Assembly (NCBI RefSeq): GCF_036324505.1 | Contig: NC_086363.1 | Span: forward strand, 12,352,653 to 12,416,652 | Length of the DNA stretch: 64,000 nucleotides | Reading direction: 5' to 3' | Origin: Eleginops maclovinus | Taxonomy: Eukaryota; Chordata; Actinopteri; Perciformes; Eleginopidae | Shown here: piece by piece, positions 1-12,779 of the stretch | Position numbering within the stretch: position 1 is the stretch's first letter | Layout: every line of letters begins with the position of its first letter | The notes under the pieces: model-generated | Databases searched by the model: none | What the model was told of the DNA's origin: nothing | What the model saw: only the letters and a program-made list of their open reading frames with translations | Made by a program: the position numbers and the translations under genes

Positions 1-626
<626 letters not shown>

Positions 627-2318
627 GAGGATGCCAGCCGGAGCGAGGGCAGTGAGAGACACTCTGTGGAGCAGGGGGCGCTCACTAGCTGAATACCTGC
701 TAGTCTTAGCGCCTCTCGTAGCTCCACATGCTGACAAATATTGACTGCTGAACTCTGCTGACCCACAACTCCCTCTCTGCTTTTAAAATAAGCTGGTCCT
801 GTGCTGGAGAGAGACAGCGGGGGTGTTTATGGACAGAACAGAGTGTTCCGGGAGGATAACACAGACGTGGGACTTGCTAGTCTGTGACTCAGGGTACTGC
901 CAGAAGAAGCACCTGTGTCCTCACCATGACAGAAAGCCTTTTGGTTGCCAGATCAAAAGACGTTTGGACTAATCAAATCTAAAATGTGCGTTAGTTTCTT
1001 CTCACTTTCACATTTTTTTTGGAGGAAATCACACTCAGCAAAACTGCCTCGATCCTAATTTAGAAAGAAAATATCAGACAGGAAAACGTAAATTCGAATC
1101 CTTTTTATTTGGTTGGTAAAGAAGGTTTTTGCATGTGTCGTCTGAACATTTTGACTTTAATTTTAGCCACTATTTATCAGAGCGAACCAATTTGTATCGC
1201 AATAATGGTTCATAAGTGTAGTTGATATGTCCTTCTCACACCTGCAATAAGAAGGAAGGAAAATTCATTGAGCATAATATGCTGAAATGTTTTAAAGCCA
1301 TGTGATGTCATTAGTAGGAAATAGCTGAGCAGTTGATGGATAGAACCTCTGTGCTGGATAGATGATTTAATTTTGAGCACACGGATTGATGCGTGTTTAA
1401 AAATGTCAGACACAAAGAAGGAGAAGCTGCTTAATCCTCACCCCTCCAAAGGAATTTAGGAGAGTGAAATCGTAGAACATAGGCTTTTTAAATCTTTAAA
1501 ACAATGAACGAGTGGTCGTCATATCAGTAATTTCTCTCAACCCATTTCCGCCTTCTTTTTAGTTTATTAGGAGTCAACTAGCAGAAATTGGAGCAGCCTT
1601 AAAGAAAGCAGCGCCTCCAACTCTGAATTGTTCGTAGGGACTTTTTTTTCCTGTGTGTTTGGTTACATAACTTGTGAGAATTTTCCACCCCCTCACCAAA
1701 AGTCCAAGTTGGATTTCTGCCTACACTTTTCAGCTCGGATGGACTCAAGTCTGAGACATGAAGCCATGGTTCAGGCCGTACAGTATTTATCGAAACAACG
1801 TGAGGGACTTCTGATTTCGCCACATGCTGTTTTCTTTCTGTCCATGTGTTCAGCTCCACAGTGCGTGCTCGTTGTTAGTTATTGAGAGCTGATCCGCCAA
1901 GATGTCTGCATGAAGTCAAAAAGGGACAATGATGAGGAACATGGATACCACACACCGCTCTCAATTTGTCTAAAAAAATTAACACTTGGTCAAGACTGCA
2001 TTTTTACCATCACAAATACGAGTTTATAAAGAAATTAATAAATGATATATGGATATTTAATGGATGTTTTTGAATGTTTTCTTCATTGTTTGCATGGTAA
2101 TAAGTACTTCACAAACTTTATGATACAGAAAACCTCTGAAATCTGGTTATTTCTGTTGGGTTTTGTTTTGCTGACGTTGATGGATGGCTCTCAGTGGACC
2201 CGCGGATTGTCACTCAGCTGTAGAGGGGCTGGGGGTCAAAGTGACAGCGCTGTACTGCTGAGCATCACATTGTGCAGTGTGTAGGGGGGGACCCATTGAC
2301 TGGCCCGTACGCGCTACT
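627..2318. other. Intergenic stretch, no gene seen
   Basis: AT-rich noncoding sequence lies between the small membrane-protein ORF and the PLB1-like gene. Short open frames here have no recognisable content. Its first few hundred bases could be 3' UTR of the upstream ORF. No TATA box is obvious before the PLB1-like start codon. Confidence 0.5.
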
Positions 2319-5300
2319 ATGGAGCGGCTTTGGATCACCGTGGCAACATGTATGCTCACGTCCTGCTGTGTCAAAGGTAAGTGCTAGAACAAGCAGGAGG
2401 GGCTGTGTGCCTATTTACCGTTAAAACTGCCTCTGATATGGCCTGTTATTAGGCTGATTGGTAATAGTGCGCTTAATATTGTGAAATTAACATGTGTATA
2501 AGTAAATACTGACATGCTATTAAAAGAGGCTATCTGCTGTAAAGGACATTTTTTGAATGTTAAGTGGCTAATTGAAAAGTTTGGATTTGTAAATAATGTT
2601 TATCTTTAAGGCAACGACTGGTGGTGGGAGTATGAGGAGGGCATACGGCACTACAGCAAAGAGGCCCTCAACAAGGTACTGTGTACACCAGGTTTCAGCA
2701 CTGAACATGAAAATGGTGTTATTGTGTACCAGATAATGAAAGAAAACCAATGTGTTTCTCCTGGCAGTCCGTAATTGTGTAGCCGTCTTTATTTTGGAAT
2801 GAAAAAGCTGGGACCAAAATACTTTTCAAAAGACAATTGGACAAAATGGAAACGACAAAAACTAAATGTAAAAAGTAGTAACCCATTGAATTTGTATATA
2901 CATACAAGAGTCAGGTAAACATAAAGGGTCTGAGGTATATCTTGTAGCGATGTTTGTGAAGATGATGAAGAAGACTCCGGAGACACCAGCTTGTATATAA
3001 TGAGGTTTATTACAAACAGCATAGTATCATACACCAACACGGGCAATACGAGGTTCCCAGAACCAATTGTGGAAGTCCCCCAAACTCTCTTTGTAGGAGA
3101 AATGTGTGTGCGTGTCCAATGTGTGTGTGTCCCGAGGAGGTGATCAATAACAATGTGTGCCCCTCTAAAGTGACATGTATATGTTCATGGGGGGCCCCTG
3201 ACGTATTCCAGATGTTGTTATGCAACATCCTATGGCACCCCATTCTCCCTGAACAACATCTTCTCTGCACTCTCTATGACCTCACAGAGTAACTAACTGT
3301 ATATACAGTATGAACCGATTTAATGCACCACAGGTCCACAAGTTAAGGGGCCACATTATGTCAATTTTCAGCTTCATATTTGTATTTTGTGCCTCTACTG
3401 TGACATGTTTACATGCTTTAATGTTCAAACTCTGGCTCTGTTGTTATTGGTCAACCTCATGATGGTGTTCCTCCCCTTAGCCTATCACTTGCATTATGTT
3501 GGAAAGGTAGCCAATAGAAGGGTTACGTTGTGTTGGATTTCGCAGAATTACTTATGTAGGAGAAATAAAGCAGTTTCAAAAAGCAACATAATCAGGTTAC
3601 ATCTCAAGGCTGTGCTTCTTAAGGACTGACGCATTTCTGAAAAAAATTGGATTCAAAGGTTTAGATCTGACAATGATGAGGTGTCTCTCTCCCAGGAGTT
3701 CCCAGAGAAAACTCGACCCCTGAGCTTCAAACATCCTGTGTTCCAGTGCCCGGACATGAGCCCTTCTCCCTCTGTCCCGTCCTCAGGTCGGTCAAGGTCA
3801 AATCAAAACCAGCCCCCCAACCACCATCAATCTGTTAGGGAAAAGTTCAAACTTTATTAATTTATTCTCTTTCATCTCCGTCTCTAGTTGAATATGTGAA
3901 GGCGGCAGATATCAAAGTCATCGCTGCCCTGGGGGATTCACTGACAGTAGGTGTTATTGGTCAGCTGCGATGGTAATCCAGTACGAGGAATATGATAAGC
4001 AATTAATCACAACCACTAGATTGTTTATTGTCAGCTTTCCATATTTAGGACATGTACAGACAGAAAAACCTCCTTGAAACTGAAACGTACTCAAGTTTTC
4101 CAAATTTCCTTAGGGCTCCTGACCGTATTCCCCTCAGGTTTTGTGTCTTTCCTTTTCAGACGGCCATCGGTGCAAACGCCACCACTGTACTCGGGATTCC
4201 TATAGAGTTTCGCCATGTGTCGTGGAGGTGACAGAAATCTTGTGTAAAAACATTATAATGAATCTCTAGACCCTATTCAACCAGCATATTTAAATAATAT
4301 ATATATAAATCATCATACCAGCGTTAAAAAAAGCAATAATTATATACAAACTGAAGTCATTTTGATACTGATGTGATATTTCTTCATTTTTCAGCATTGG
4401 AGGCTTTGGGTCATTTGAGTATGTCATTACTCTGGCAAGTAAGATGTTTTAATCACCAATAATCTACTGAAGCCCATTAAAGGCAAGTAAGAAAAAAGTT
4501 CTGATGATCCAGCTACTAAATCTGATCTACATTTTAAAAATCTGTGTTTAAGCTTTCAAATGTATACTAAAAAAAGAAAAATCAGTATACCATGTGGATA
4601 GAAAACGCCTTCCTTTAGTCCCATTTAGTCCTTAAACATAGGGTAGTGGTGCACTTTGCCTCTAGTGGATGAAAAGAGTATTACAACAACAAACACTTCA
4701 ATAACAGATGAAAAATGTTACTCTGTAAAAACAATACTGACAAAATCCAATTGGAAAATATAGACTTGTTGGAGACTGCAAAAACCACCGATTTATTTCT
4801 TCTGTTTTCTTGTCAAAGCATTTGATTTATTGCTTGCTATCTAGAAATACCTAGTATGTGCTCAGTACCCACACTGGCTTTGAGTCATAAACACCAGAAG
4901 AAGGAACAATTTAAATCAGACGTGGGAAATGGATCCCCAGAACTTCCTTTTTGCTCGCTTGCCTCTCTGGGCTTCCGTAAATTGCAAATATCTCTTATTG
5001 TGTAGTATTGTGCAGTACAACAGTATTCTATTGTGTTGAATTGGTTCCATACAAAGTCAACTTAAGTTAAAACTAAATAAATTCCTTACATTTATCTTTT
5101 CCGCTTCTGATTTTTAGACATCATCAAGCTGTTCAACCCCAACCTGCTGGGTGCCGCTCCGGGGAAGACGGTTCACGGCATGCAGGCTCATATCAGCGAA
5201 ACGGGCTTCAACCTGGCTGTGACGGGACACAACACCTTGTAATGACTCATCATCCTTCTGTTTGAATTGTTATGAATTATTGATCATAATTAGACACATA

Positions 5301-8300
5301 GTATGTTCTGTCTTCCTAGCAACCTTCCCAGTCAGACCAGACATTTGATCGACACCATGAGAGGTTATGAGGTACATTAATTCCCTGTTTGCTCCTAAAA
5401 TGTAACAACCAAGCAATGAAAGAGTTAACAAATCTGATTATGAAAGCCCTGCGGCAAGATGCTGTTCCTGAACCCGTTTTTATATGCACCAACTGTACTC
5501 TCTAACCCCTCCATTATCTCTTTCTCCAGGGTCTGAACTTTGAGGAGGACTGGAAGCTGTTGACCATCCTCATGGGCATGAATGACATCTGTGATTACTG
5601 TAAAGATAAGGTCCGCCTTCTTTTCAAACGAGCTTAGTTCAATGTCTTTTTAAAGAAGGAAAACATTTAAAATGTAATATCAATGTTCTCCCTAGGCTCT
5701 ATTTTCAGTGGACAACTTCATTCACTATATCACCGTATCCTTGGAAATGCTCATGAATGAGGTAATGTGAAAGAAAAAAGTTGTGACATATTTGGTTTTA
5801 GAGAGGTGTCAGTCGGGATTCACTGCAGCGTGGTTTTCTCCTCCATGTTGAGCTTCAGGTTCCTCGTATGATCGTAAATGTGGTTCAGATCCTGCCCATG
5901 CAGACTCTGAGGGAGGTGCAGAAGCCTACCCCGGGGTGCCTGCTCCAAAGGTGAGCCACTCATTCGTAAAAGGGGAGTGGCAGTATATTTGCATTCAAAG
6001 CTGCAGACACAGAATCAGCATTTTTCAATCAGGGCTGAAACAGAGGGGTTTATGGCATGCTACAATGCATGATCTGTTTTGTATTTCAGTCAAACACTCC
6101 GGAGACATGTTTTGTATTTATCTTTGACCTATAATATATTGTTAAAAAGAGTCAAAAGTATGATGCTCAACCTTCACTCTGCAGTTTGATACTAGAAGGC
6201 TGTTGTCAGATTCATCTGCTGAAAAGGGCTTTTTTTCAATGTGAGTTCAGCTCCAACAAGGATAATTGTTTGACATCACAACTAGCTTAGCAGCCATCAT
6301 GGTCCAATAAACAACTTGTGTATTAAGTTACTGTTGAATCAGGAATAAGCTGATTACATTAAGATGTGTTAACAGATCAACGTCAGTGCAACCTCACAAT
6401 ACAGGTTGATGGCCATACCACTAGAATGTACGCACTAATATACAATTTCAGAAAGTTGTCCTGTGCTCCTTTTGTTTTTTATTCCAACGTAGGTCTTTCT
6501 GCTCATGCCTGATTGAGCCAGTAGGTAGTTCTGCCGAGCTTCTGGAGTTGGTAGAAGTCAATCTGGAGTTCCAGGTACAACATGAAATCAATATGAACCA
6601 TCCTGCAAGATCAGTATTTATTTGGGGAAATTCACAATTTTAATTGGGCAAGTTATTAACACTCTGGAAGGAATTGCTGCTAATAAATCAGTCAAATAAA
6701 GGATACATTGATTTTTATTCTACTAAATTCTACAGAAGAGGCTGGATTTGCTGCTGTACAGCGATCGGTTCTTCAGGGACGACTTCGCCGTCGTTCTTCA
6801 GCCCTTTCTGAAACACGCTGACCCTCCCCGCCTCCCGGTAATCAATCCTCACTCTAAATGAAATCTTAGGAGATGAATTAGTGTGAAAAATCACACAGTA
6901 ATTATTGATTAATTAATTAAAGTGACATCTGCTTTGTAAAAATGAGGCTGAAATAAGAGATCCAACACCGTTTGTTTTGTCTCTCTGCGCAGAACGGGAA
7001 GATCGATATGACCTTCTTCACTCACGACTGCTTTCACTTCACCATTAAGGGACACGAGGAGCTGGCAAAGGGACTGTGGAACAACATGGTGAACAATGAG
7101 TCACGCTGCGTGTTTTTAATGAGACAGGAGGTCAAAGGTCAACCATCACCTCTGTTGCAATTCAGGTTTTATTGTGTGAAGAAATGACACAAAGGGATGG
7201 AACATAATGAATATTCTAATAGGAACTCTAGAACACAGGCAAAGGAAAATGAAGGACACCGTTTTTTAAAGCAATATCATTTTTGCAACAAAGCTATAAC
7301 CTTTTTGCTGGATTACATTTTATTTTGTCCTCGTCTTTGTGTTCTGCTTTCCAGTTTCAGCCAGAGGGAGGAAAGATGATCGTGAGCAGCTTTTCTGACC
7401 CCATCAGTCTCATCTGTCCTCCCATGGTAAGGCAGGATGAAATCTGTGTCTTTTGCCTGAAATATTCAGGATGGTTTTGATTTCATAATGTGTTTTATTG
7501 AGAAATAATGAACTAGATGTCTTTTGAGGGGAGAAATCAATTCAATAAGCATATAACGAAAATAATCTTGCAGAGGTCCGAAACCTTTTAAGGATACTAT
7601 GAACGGAAAAGTTGACTTTAAATAAACGTATTGAGTCAACAAATTCCACATAACTGTATTAGGGTTAGCTGAAAGCAATACTATTAAGTTGAACCAAATA
7701 TTTAGATTTAAACGTAATGTTATTGCTTTCAACTAACCTGAAGTCTGTGGCTATCTCCTTGGTGTGTTCCCCAGTGTCTGACACATTTGTCAGAATATTT
7801 GAAATACACCAAGATAAACAGCTCATAACAGTCCCTGTGCGCAGCTGCCTCACAATGCAGCTAGAGATTTATTTATTCGTGACCAACTTTTGTGGAGATT
7901 TAAGATATGCACTAGAAATTAAAGCAACAATTATATAATAATAAAAAGAAAACATTGATAAACGGAGGGGTGGGCGACGGGTTAAAATGAAATAATAATA
8001 CCAGATACATAATTAAATACAAATGGGGCAAAATGAAACAGAATGAGTGACTACAACCCAGATACATGTCCCTATAGTACACTGGGGAATGTGTCACAAA
8101 TAAAGTTACACAAATGGATTTTAATTTAAGCACTTGTCCAAGATAAGATCGTTTTCTCTTTAGCAGCATACTTCCTAACAAGTACAAAATCAATACCATA
8201 TCAAGATAATCGCATACCGAGATTTTGTGATGATATCTGGAGGACTCAAACGCAACGGTATCATTTTGTATTTGCAGTTAGACTCCTTAGTAAGATGTGT

Positions 8301-8595
8301 TTTTCTATGTTGGGACAACTTCACAAAAATCTTCAGGAGCAAGGCATGGCACATTGATTTTGACACAGTTGTGAAAGGCTTTGATGTGTTCATCAAAGAT
8401 GAGAGAATAAGAGCCATTGATAATAACAATCCCCCTTTCTCCATCATGTCTCTTCTGCAGGAACACCCGTATATCTTCACCCGGCCGATAGCAGCCCGGT
8501 CTGGTCAGCCTCCTCTGCAGTCTGCCGCTCTCTCACAGGCAGCCGTGTTCTTCCTGCTGCTCCTCGGGGCCTTGGCATGTCTCCCGGTTATGTAG
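2319..8595 (+). CDS. plb1: Phospholipase B1, membrane-associated-like (single-domain GDSL lipase), 16 exons
   Basis: Exons: 2319-2376, 2611-2675, 3696-3786, 3888-3946, 4160-4227, 4395-4438, 5118-5238, 5320-5371, 5530-5610, 5696-5761, 5859-5950, 6493-6574, 6736-6837, 6993-7088, 7355-7426, 8461-8595. All junctions are GT-AG and keep frame, giving 427 residues. A signal peptide spans about residues 1-20. SGNH/GDSL blocks are visible: GDSLT with nucleophile Ser89, SIGG at 114-117, GMND at 202-205 (block III Asn204) and DCFH at 339-342 (Asp339, His342). The order matches PLB1 lipases, which cleave acyl chains from phospholipids and lysophospholipids at the apical cell surface. A C-terminal hydrophobic run (about 410-427), ending almost at the stop, suggests a GPI signal or tail anchor. 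Mammalian PLB1 carries four tandem lipase repeats; this protein has one. It may therefore be a paralogue rather than the direct orthologue. The symbol is given by family. Confidence 0.88.
2943..3286 (-). mobile_element. LTR-like sequence, antisense, in intron 2 of the PLB1-like gene
   Basis: Read on the minus strand, this 344-bp block starts TGTGAG and ends GCTACA, the TG...CA form of a long terminal repeat. Near its 3' end it has an AATAAA poly(A) signal (plus-strand TTTATT near 3005), followed by a CT-rich U5-like tail. The 5-bp flanks do not match (tatct and gagta), so no target-site duplication supports the ends. No internal retroelement coding is present. It is probably a solo LTR remnant with uncertain ends. 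Confidence 0.4.
3337..3400 (+). repeat. Dispersed repeat fragment, shared with 10688-10800
   Basis: The stretch with ggggccacattatg followed by ttcagcttcatatttg and tattttgtgcctct recurs in inverted orientation at 10745-10795 with only a few differences. The ggggcc...attatg end resembles the terminus of a small inverted-repeat DNA element frequent in acanthomorph genomes. The repeat may extend rightward to about 3600. It lies in intron 2 of the PLB1-like gene. Confidence 0.55.
5980..6145 (+). repeat. MITE-like repeat, copy 1 (PLB1-like intron 11)
   Basis: This segment shares long matches with 54140-54290 in the same orientation: cacagaatcagcattttt versus cacaatcagcatttttga, then gggctgaaacagaggggt, gcatgatct, agtcaaacact and acctataatatattgtt. 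Copy 2 has recognisable terminal inverted repeats; this copy seems to lack clean ends. The short open frame here is repeat-derived and not a gene. Confidence 0.65.
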
Positions 8596-8970
8596 CTTCC
8601 ACTTTTCTGGACTGTTTAACAAGCCTGCCTCTGCTACATTGGTTGCTGTTGAGATTTTAGGGCGATAAACATGCAAAGTAGAGTTTGTCAGCCAGACTTT
8701 GCAGCTGAATACTGAATATTTATTTAGAGGCAGGTGAAGACTTAGGCGGTTGTTGGTGAGAAGCTTTCTTTGGAAGAATCTGTTGCTGGAAGCAAAACGT
8801 TTTCTATTTGCATTCAAACCGATCCATCATCCCTGCACTGAGTTTATTTATCAGTCCACACACTAACTGAACTTATGAACATGTGTACTTGGAATAATAT
8901 ACTGTAGGTAATTTTTGAAGCAAAAGTCTAGCTAGTAGTTGCTTTGAATAAAGTGTATCACCCAGTATAA
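8596..8970 (+). other. plb1: PLB1-like 3' UTR with poly(A) signal
   Basis: Noncoding sequence follows the stop codon. An AATAAA lies at 8947-8952, so cleavage is expected around 8965-8975. A second AATAAA near 9032 could be an alternative. Confidence 0.5.
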
Positions 8971-11900
8971 GTTGCAGATTTTGTAAAAAAGCATCTAGAT
9001 GAACATTTTCTGAATTGTTTATACATTCATTAATAAAACATTAAACGAATCAGATTTGACCGAAACAGAAGTGTTTCATTTTAGGAATCGTGAATACCTT
9101 TAGAATTACCTTTCTCGATTAGTTTTTCTTATACTAACAGAGCTAGTTATGTTTACTCATGTAAAATTGCAAAAAAAAGTTGGCATTTTTTAAACAAAAT
9201 GACACATAAACACATTTACATTTACTTCTACTCCACTATATAACAGAGGGACGTATTGGGCTTTTAACTCCATTCCATTTATTTCCTTTGCAAGTCAATA
9301 TGATATATGAAAAAGCTTATTAAATACAATATATTGTTTCTAATTTAACCATAAGTCTTCCAGGATTGGAAACCACTGGACAAATCATAATTTTATCTAA
9401 AGTAGTTAACATTTCTAATTTCTTCTTCATATTATTTAATATATCCTAAGATGCCATTAATATGCCGTGAATAGTTTCACTTTTGATACTCAAGCTAAAT
9501 TTGTGCTTTTAAGAAGAGAAATTCAAGACTTTTTACAGTTTTGTATTTGTTCGAATAGGTACTTTGCTTAAGTCCTCCATTGCTCATACAGTTAGTGTGT
9601 TTTTCTGAGACACATCTTTCCCTCAGATCTCCAGGCTGCTGCTGGCCCACTTTCATTGCTCTGTCCTGAATTATAATGCGCTGAGCACTCGAAGAGGAAA
9701 GGTAATCCACCTCACTGAACAAAAACATTGATTATCCTACAGACTGCCTCATGGTGAGTCATTGTTGTTCATCTGCACACAACTATAACCATTCAGCGTA
9801 TCTGTGTACCATCACCTTCTACAGATTAGTTCTCTATTCATGTTCTTTCTGGTAAAGAGCGTACTGTTCACTATGTGTTGACTCTGTTTAATGAGTATGA
9901 TTATGAGGGCAGGTGGAACCTATGTTAGGCTCAGATCAGGTTTGCTCAGAATTGATAATTAAGCTCTTGAATGGAAATGAAAAGCAGGCCGTGTGTACTC
10001 AGCATAGTCGGGTTGAGTTGAGAATGGAGCGGATTTTCAAAGGTAAACATGTCGTACATAGCAGGGAAAACCTTTTGGACATAGACTTTGAATCAGAGAC
10101 AATCGTTTTTAATTTATTGAGTCCCTTTTCCAATATGTTGTTTTTAAATTCTCAAAATATATATTCCCTGTGTCTCTATTTTCTACCTTTTTTCTTTTGG
10201 AGCAATTTCATTCCATTCTCGTAGCTTGTGGATTTGATTAAACCTTATGACTGCATTCAAAGAAAAACCCTCTCCATGTTTAAACAAAGCCGTCACTGGT
10301 TTATGCGGGACAAATATAGAACTGACGCAAATTGTCCTTTTATTGTCTCTGAAAGCGTAATGAGATCTTTGGGATCTCAGTGGACGCCGCAGGAGGAAAT
10401 TTGAAACAACAAACAGTCCTACCCTCACCCTGGAACCTTTTTGTCTGTCAGGTTTTTAATGAATGTGTCAGTAACAAAAGAGAAAAATTACCTCATAGAT
10501 CTATGTACACCTGGGACTCACCGCTTATGAGGTAAAAAGAGAGCAAACAGTTTTAGGATGCTCTATATGTTGGTGCTACTTTAAATATGTTCCTGAAGAC
10601 AAACCTTTATACAGTCAAATGAGAAAAATGAATCTTAATTATAAACTATTACATTTTGATTAATTTAAACAGGCAATTTGGTAATACTTAAAGTGGCCCT
10701 ATTATGCTTTTTGGAGTTTCAATCAGAGCAGACTGGGCTCTGGTTTCGGAGAGGCACAAAATACAAATATGAAGCTGAAAATGAACATAATATGTCCTGT
10801 TTTATAACATAACTAGACATGCTTAAGTAATACACAATCAAATAAATGATAACCATTAAGGTATGATTCATACATAATGACTCATTTTTAAATTCCATCC
10901 ATTTTCCAAATTCCAACAAAGAGGGGATTTGTCTTTTGAAGAAGAAGGAAGCGTGACAAACGTGTTAAAGGAATAAATCTCTAGCAACAGTTCTCAAATC
11001 TAACCCTAATCCCCATTTGTAGATTCACATATTGCAAACCCAATGAACACACTGAGGCATGTTGTTTGCTTTCAAACTTTAGAGGATTTATTTAAAACAT
11101 CGAGGATGCTGATAGGTAAATGTAATATGTTATTTACATGGCCTAATAAGGTTCAATCAATACTTGTGAATATGAGCTACTGTCTCGAGTCTTGAGCTGC
11201 TCCATAGACAATGAATATGGGAGTGGTTGTTTTTTGTCTCAGTTGTTAAATGGAAAATGTACCTGTGCTAAGGACATTAGGACATTTCCGAATATGATAT
11301 TCAATGACAGTCAGTATTTAGATTAAAAATAATTGTTGATGTTTGCTATTTTTGAACTGTGTTGGGCCATAAGACTAACATGTAAGAATACAAAAAAATG
11401 TTTGTAGTTTCCCTTAAGTGTTAACTAATCCCATTGAGTCATGATGATTTGATCATTTCTTGACGGCGCGCAAAACATCTTTAAGGTCACTTCTTCGAAT
11501 CCATTAAGAACTATTTATCGATTCAAACATGTAGTTATTGCATCATATATTCTGCATATATGTTACTTAAATGGAGTTCCAATGTGCCACTGATAAGAAG
11601 GGTAAATGCTGTTTTTCATCATGTATAGTGTGTCTGTATTCAAGCCACCTGCTCACAAGATCAGAGTAGGAACAGTTATAGTGAAGACAGCAATCATTTT
11701 CAATAAACGGTCACCTAGCAACACATTCAGGCAGCCAGGAGACATGATCAGCAAACACAATCTGATGATACGGCTTTGTCCCGCATGGAAAAACCACATA
11801 ATGAAGACAGCGACATCATCAATTGTAAAATAAATTCAAACTTACATTTTCTTATACTTACAATTTTAATTTGACTTGAACATGTAGGCCTACATATGTT

Positions 11901-12500
11901 CAAAAAGACAGAACACATTTAACAAAAGTATGAACATTGTGCAGAAGCAGTTGAAAGCCAAGAACTTGATATTAACAGCTCTTAAAATACTTAAGTACAT
12001 TAAAGAAGAAAAATGATTCATGACCTCGCTTATGTGAAGTTGCACAAAGACGCTGTGTCCCAGTGGCTTAAAGGAATTTTGTTCAACATTTGTACTTCTG
12101 ATGATTATAGAATATTGGTTTATTTTATTCTTATATGGAGCAACTGGCAGGAAACCTAATTTCCCCTGGATTAATAAACTATCTTTTTTATTATTCAACG
12201 TTAGACCAATGAAAGCCTTTTTCAGAGTTTGTCATAATGGTATTAAAGAGCTGATAGTAGGCTAATACAAAGAGATGGTCTTCTTTTGCAATTCATTTTA
12301 TGACCTTTTGTACTCAATCAGATTAAAGGCATTTTTCCTACAATGTAATGGGTCACTGCAGAATAATGGGTAAAACATGTGCTGTTATTTCTGAGAATAG
12401 ACCTTAGCAGTTCACATGAATACTTCCATAGTTTACAGCGTCTGTTAACTTGTACACACCCTGACAACCATTTAGGTACAACCAGGTACGATACGGAATA
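8971..12500. other. Intergenic stretch between the PLB1-like gene and chga
   Basis: AT-rich noncoding DNA with short non-informative open frames. It contains the inverted-repeat element at 10688-10800. Bases 9218-9275 (acatttacttctactccact) look like an old fragment of the repeat family described at 43555-44058. No exon or RNA gene was recognised. Confidence 0.5.
10688..10800 (-). repeat. Small inverted-repeat element (MITE-like)
   Basis: The left end reads TTAAAGTGGCCCTATTATGC. The right end reads aacataatatgtcctg, whose reverse complement (caggacatattatgtt) is a diverged match. The interior matches 3353-3396 in inverted orientation. The short length, inverted termini and lack of coding fit a non-autonomous DNA transposon. 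Confidence 0.5.
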
Positions 12501-12513
12501 ATTTGCCCCGGGA

Positions 12514-12549
12514 TGACGTCACTTCCGCTCTTCACACCGTGCTATAAAA
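12514..12549 (+). promoter_or_regulatory. chga: chga promoter: perfect CRE and TATA box
   Basis: A full palindromic cAMP response element TGACGTCA lies at 12514-12521 and a TATA box TATAAAA at 12543-12549. The first coding ATG is at 12780, so transcription should start around 12570-12580 with a ~200-base leader. In mammals CHGA transcription in neuroendocrine cells depends on a proximal CRE just upstream of the TATA box. The same arrangement is seen directly here. Confidence 0.85.
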
Positions 12550-12779
12550 CCGGGCGCTGTTGCGGTGAGCGGTCGGTGGAGAGTGAAGAGGCTGCCGGCT
12601 CACAGATGCTGCTGCAGGATATTTAGCTCTCCAGAAATACAGAAAAGTGGCTTAGTTTAGTTCAGGATGCGTCCGTAAAAATCCACCGAGTGTCCTTAGA
12701 GGGGTTAAAAGCAAACCTTCTGATATAGGCTTCGCTTCTTTCATATTCCTGGAGAGCTTTATTCGCCTCGTTTACAAAC

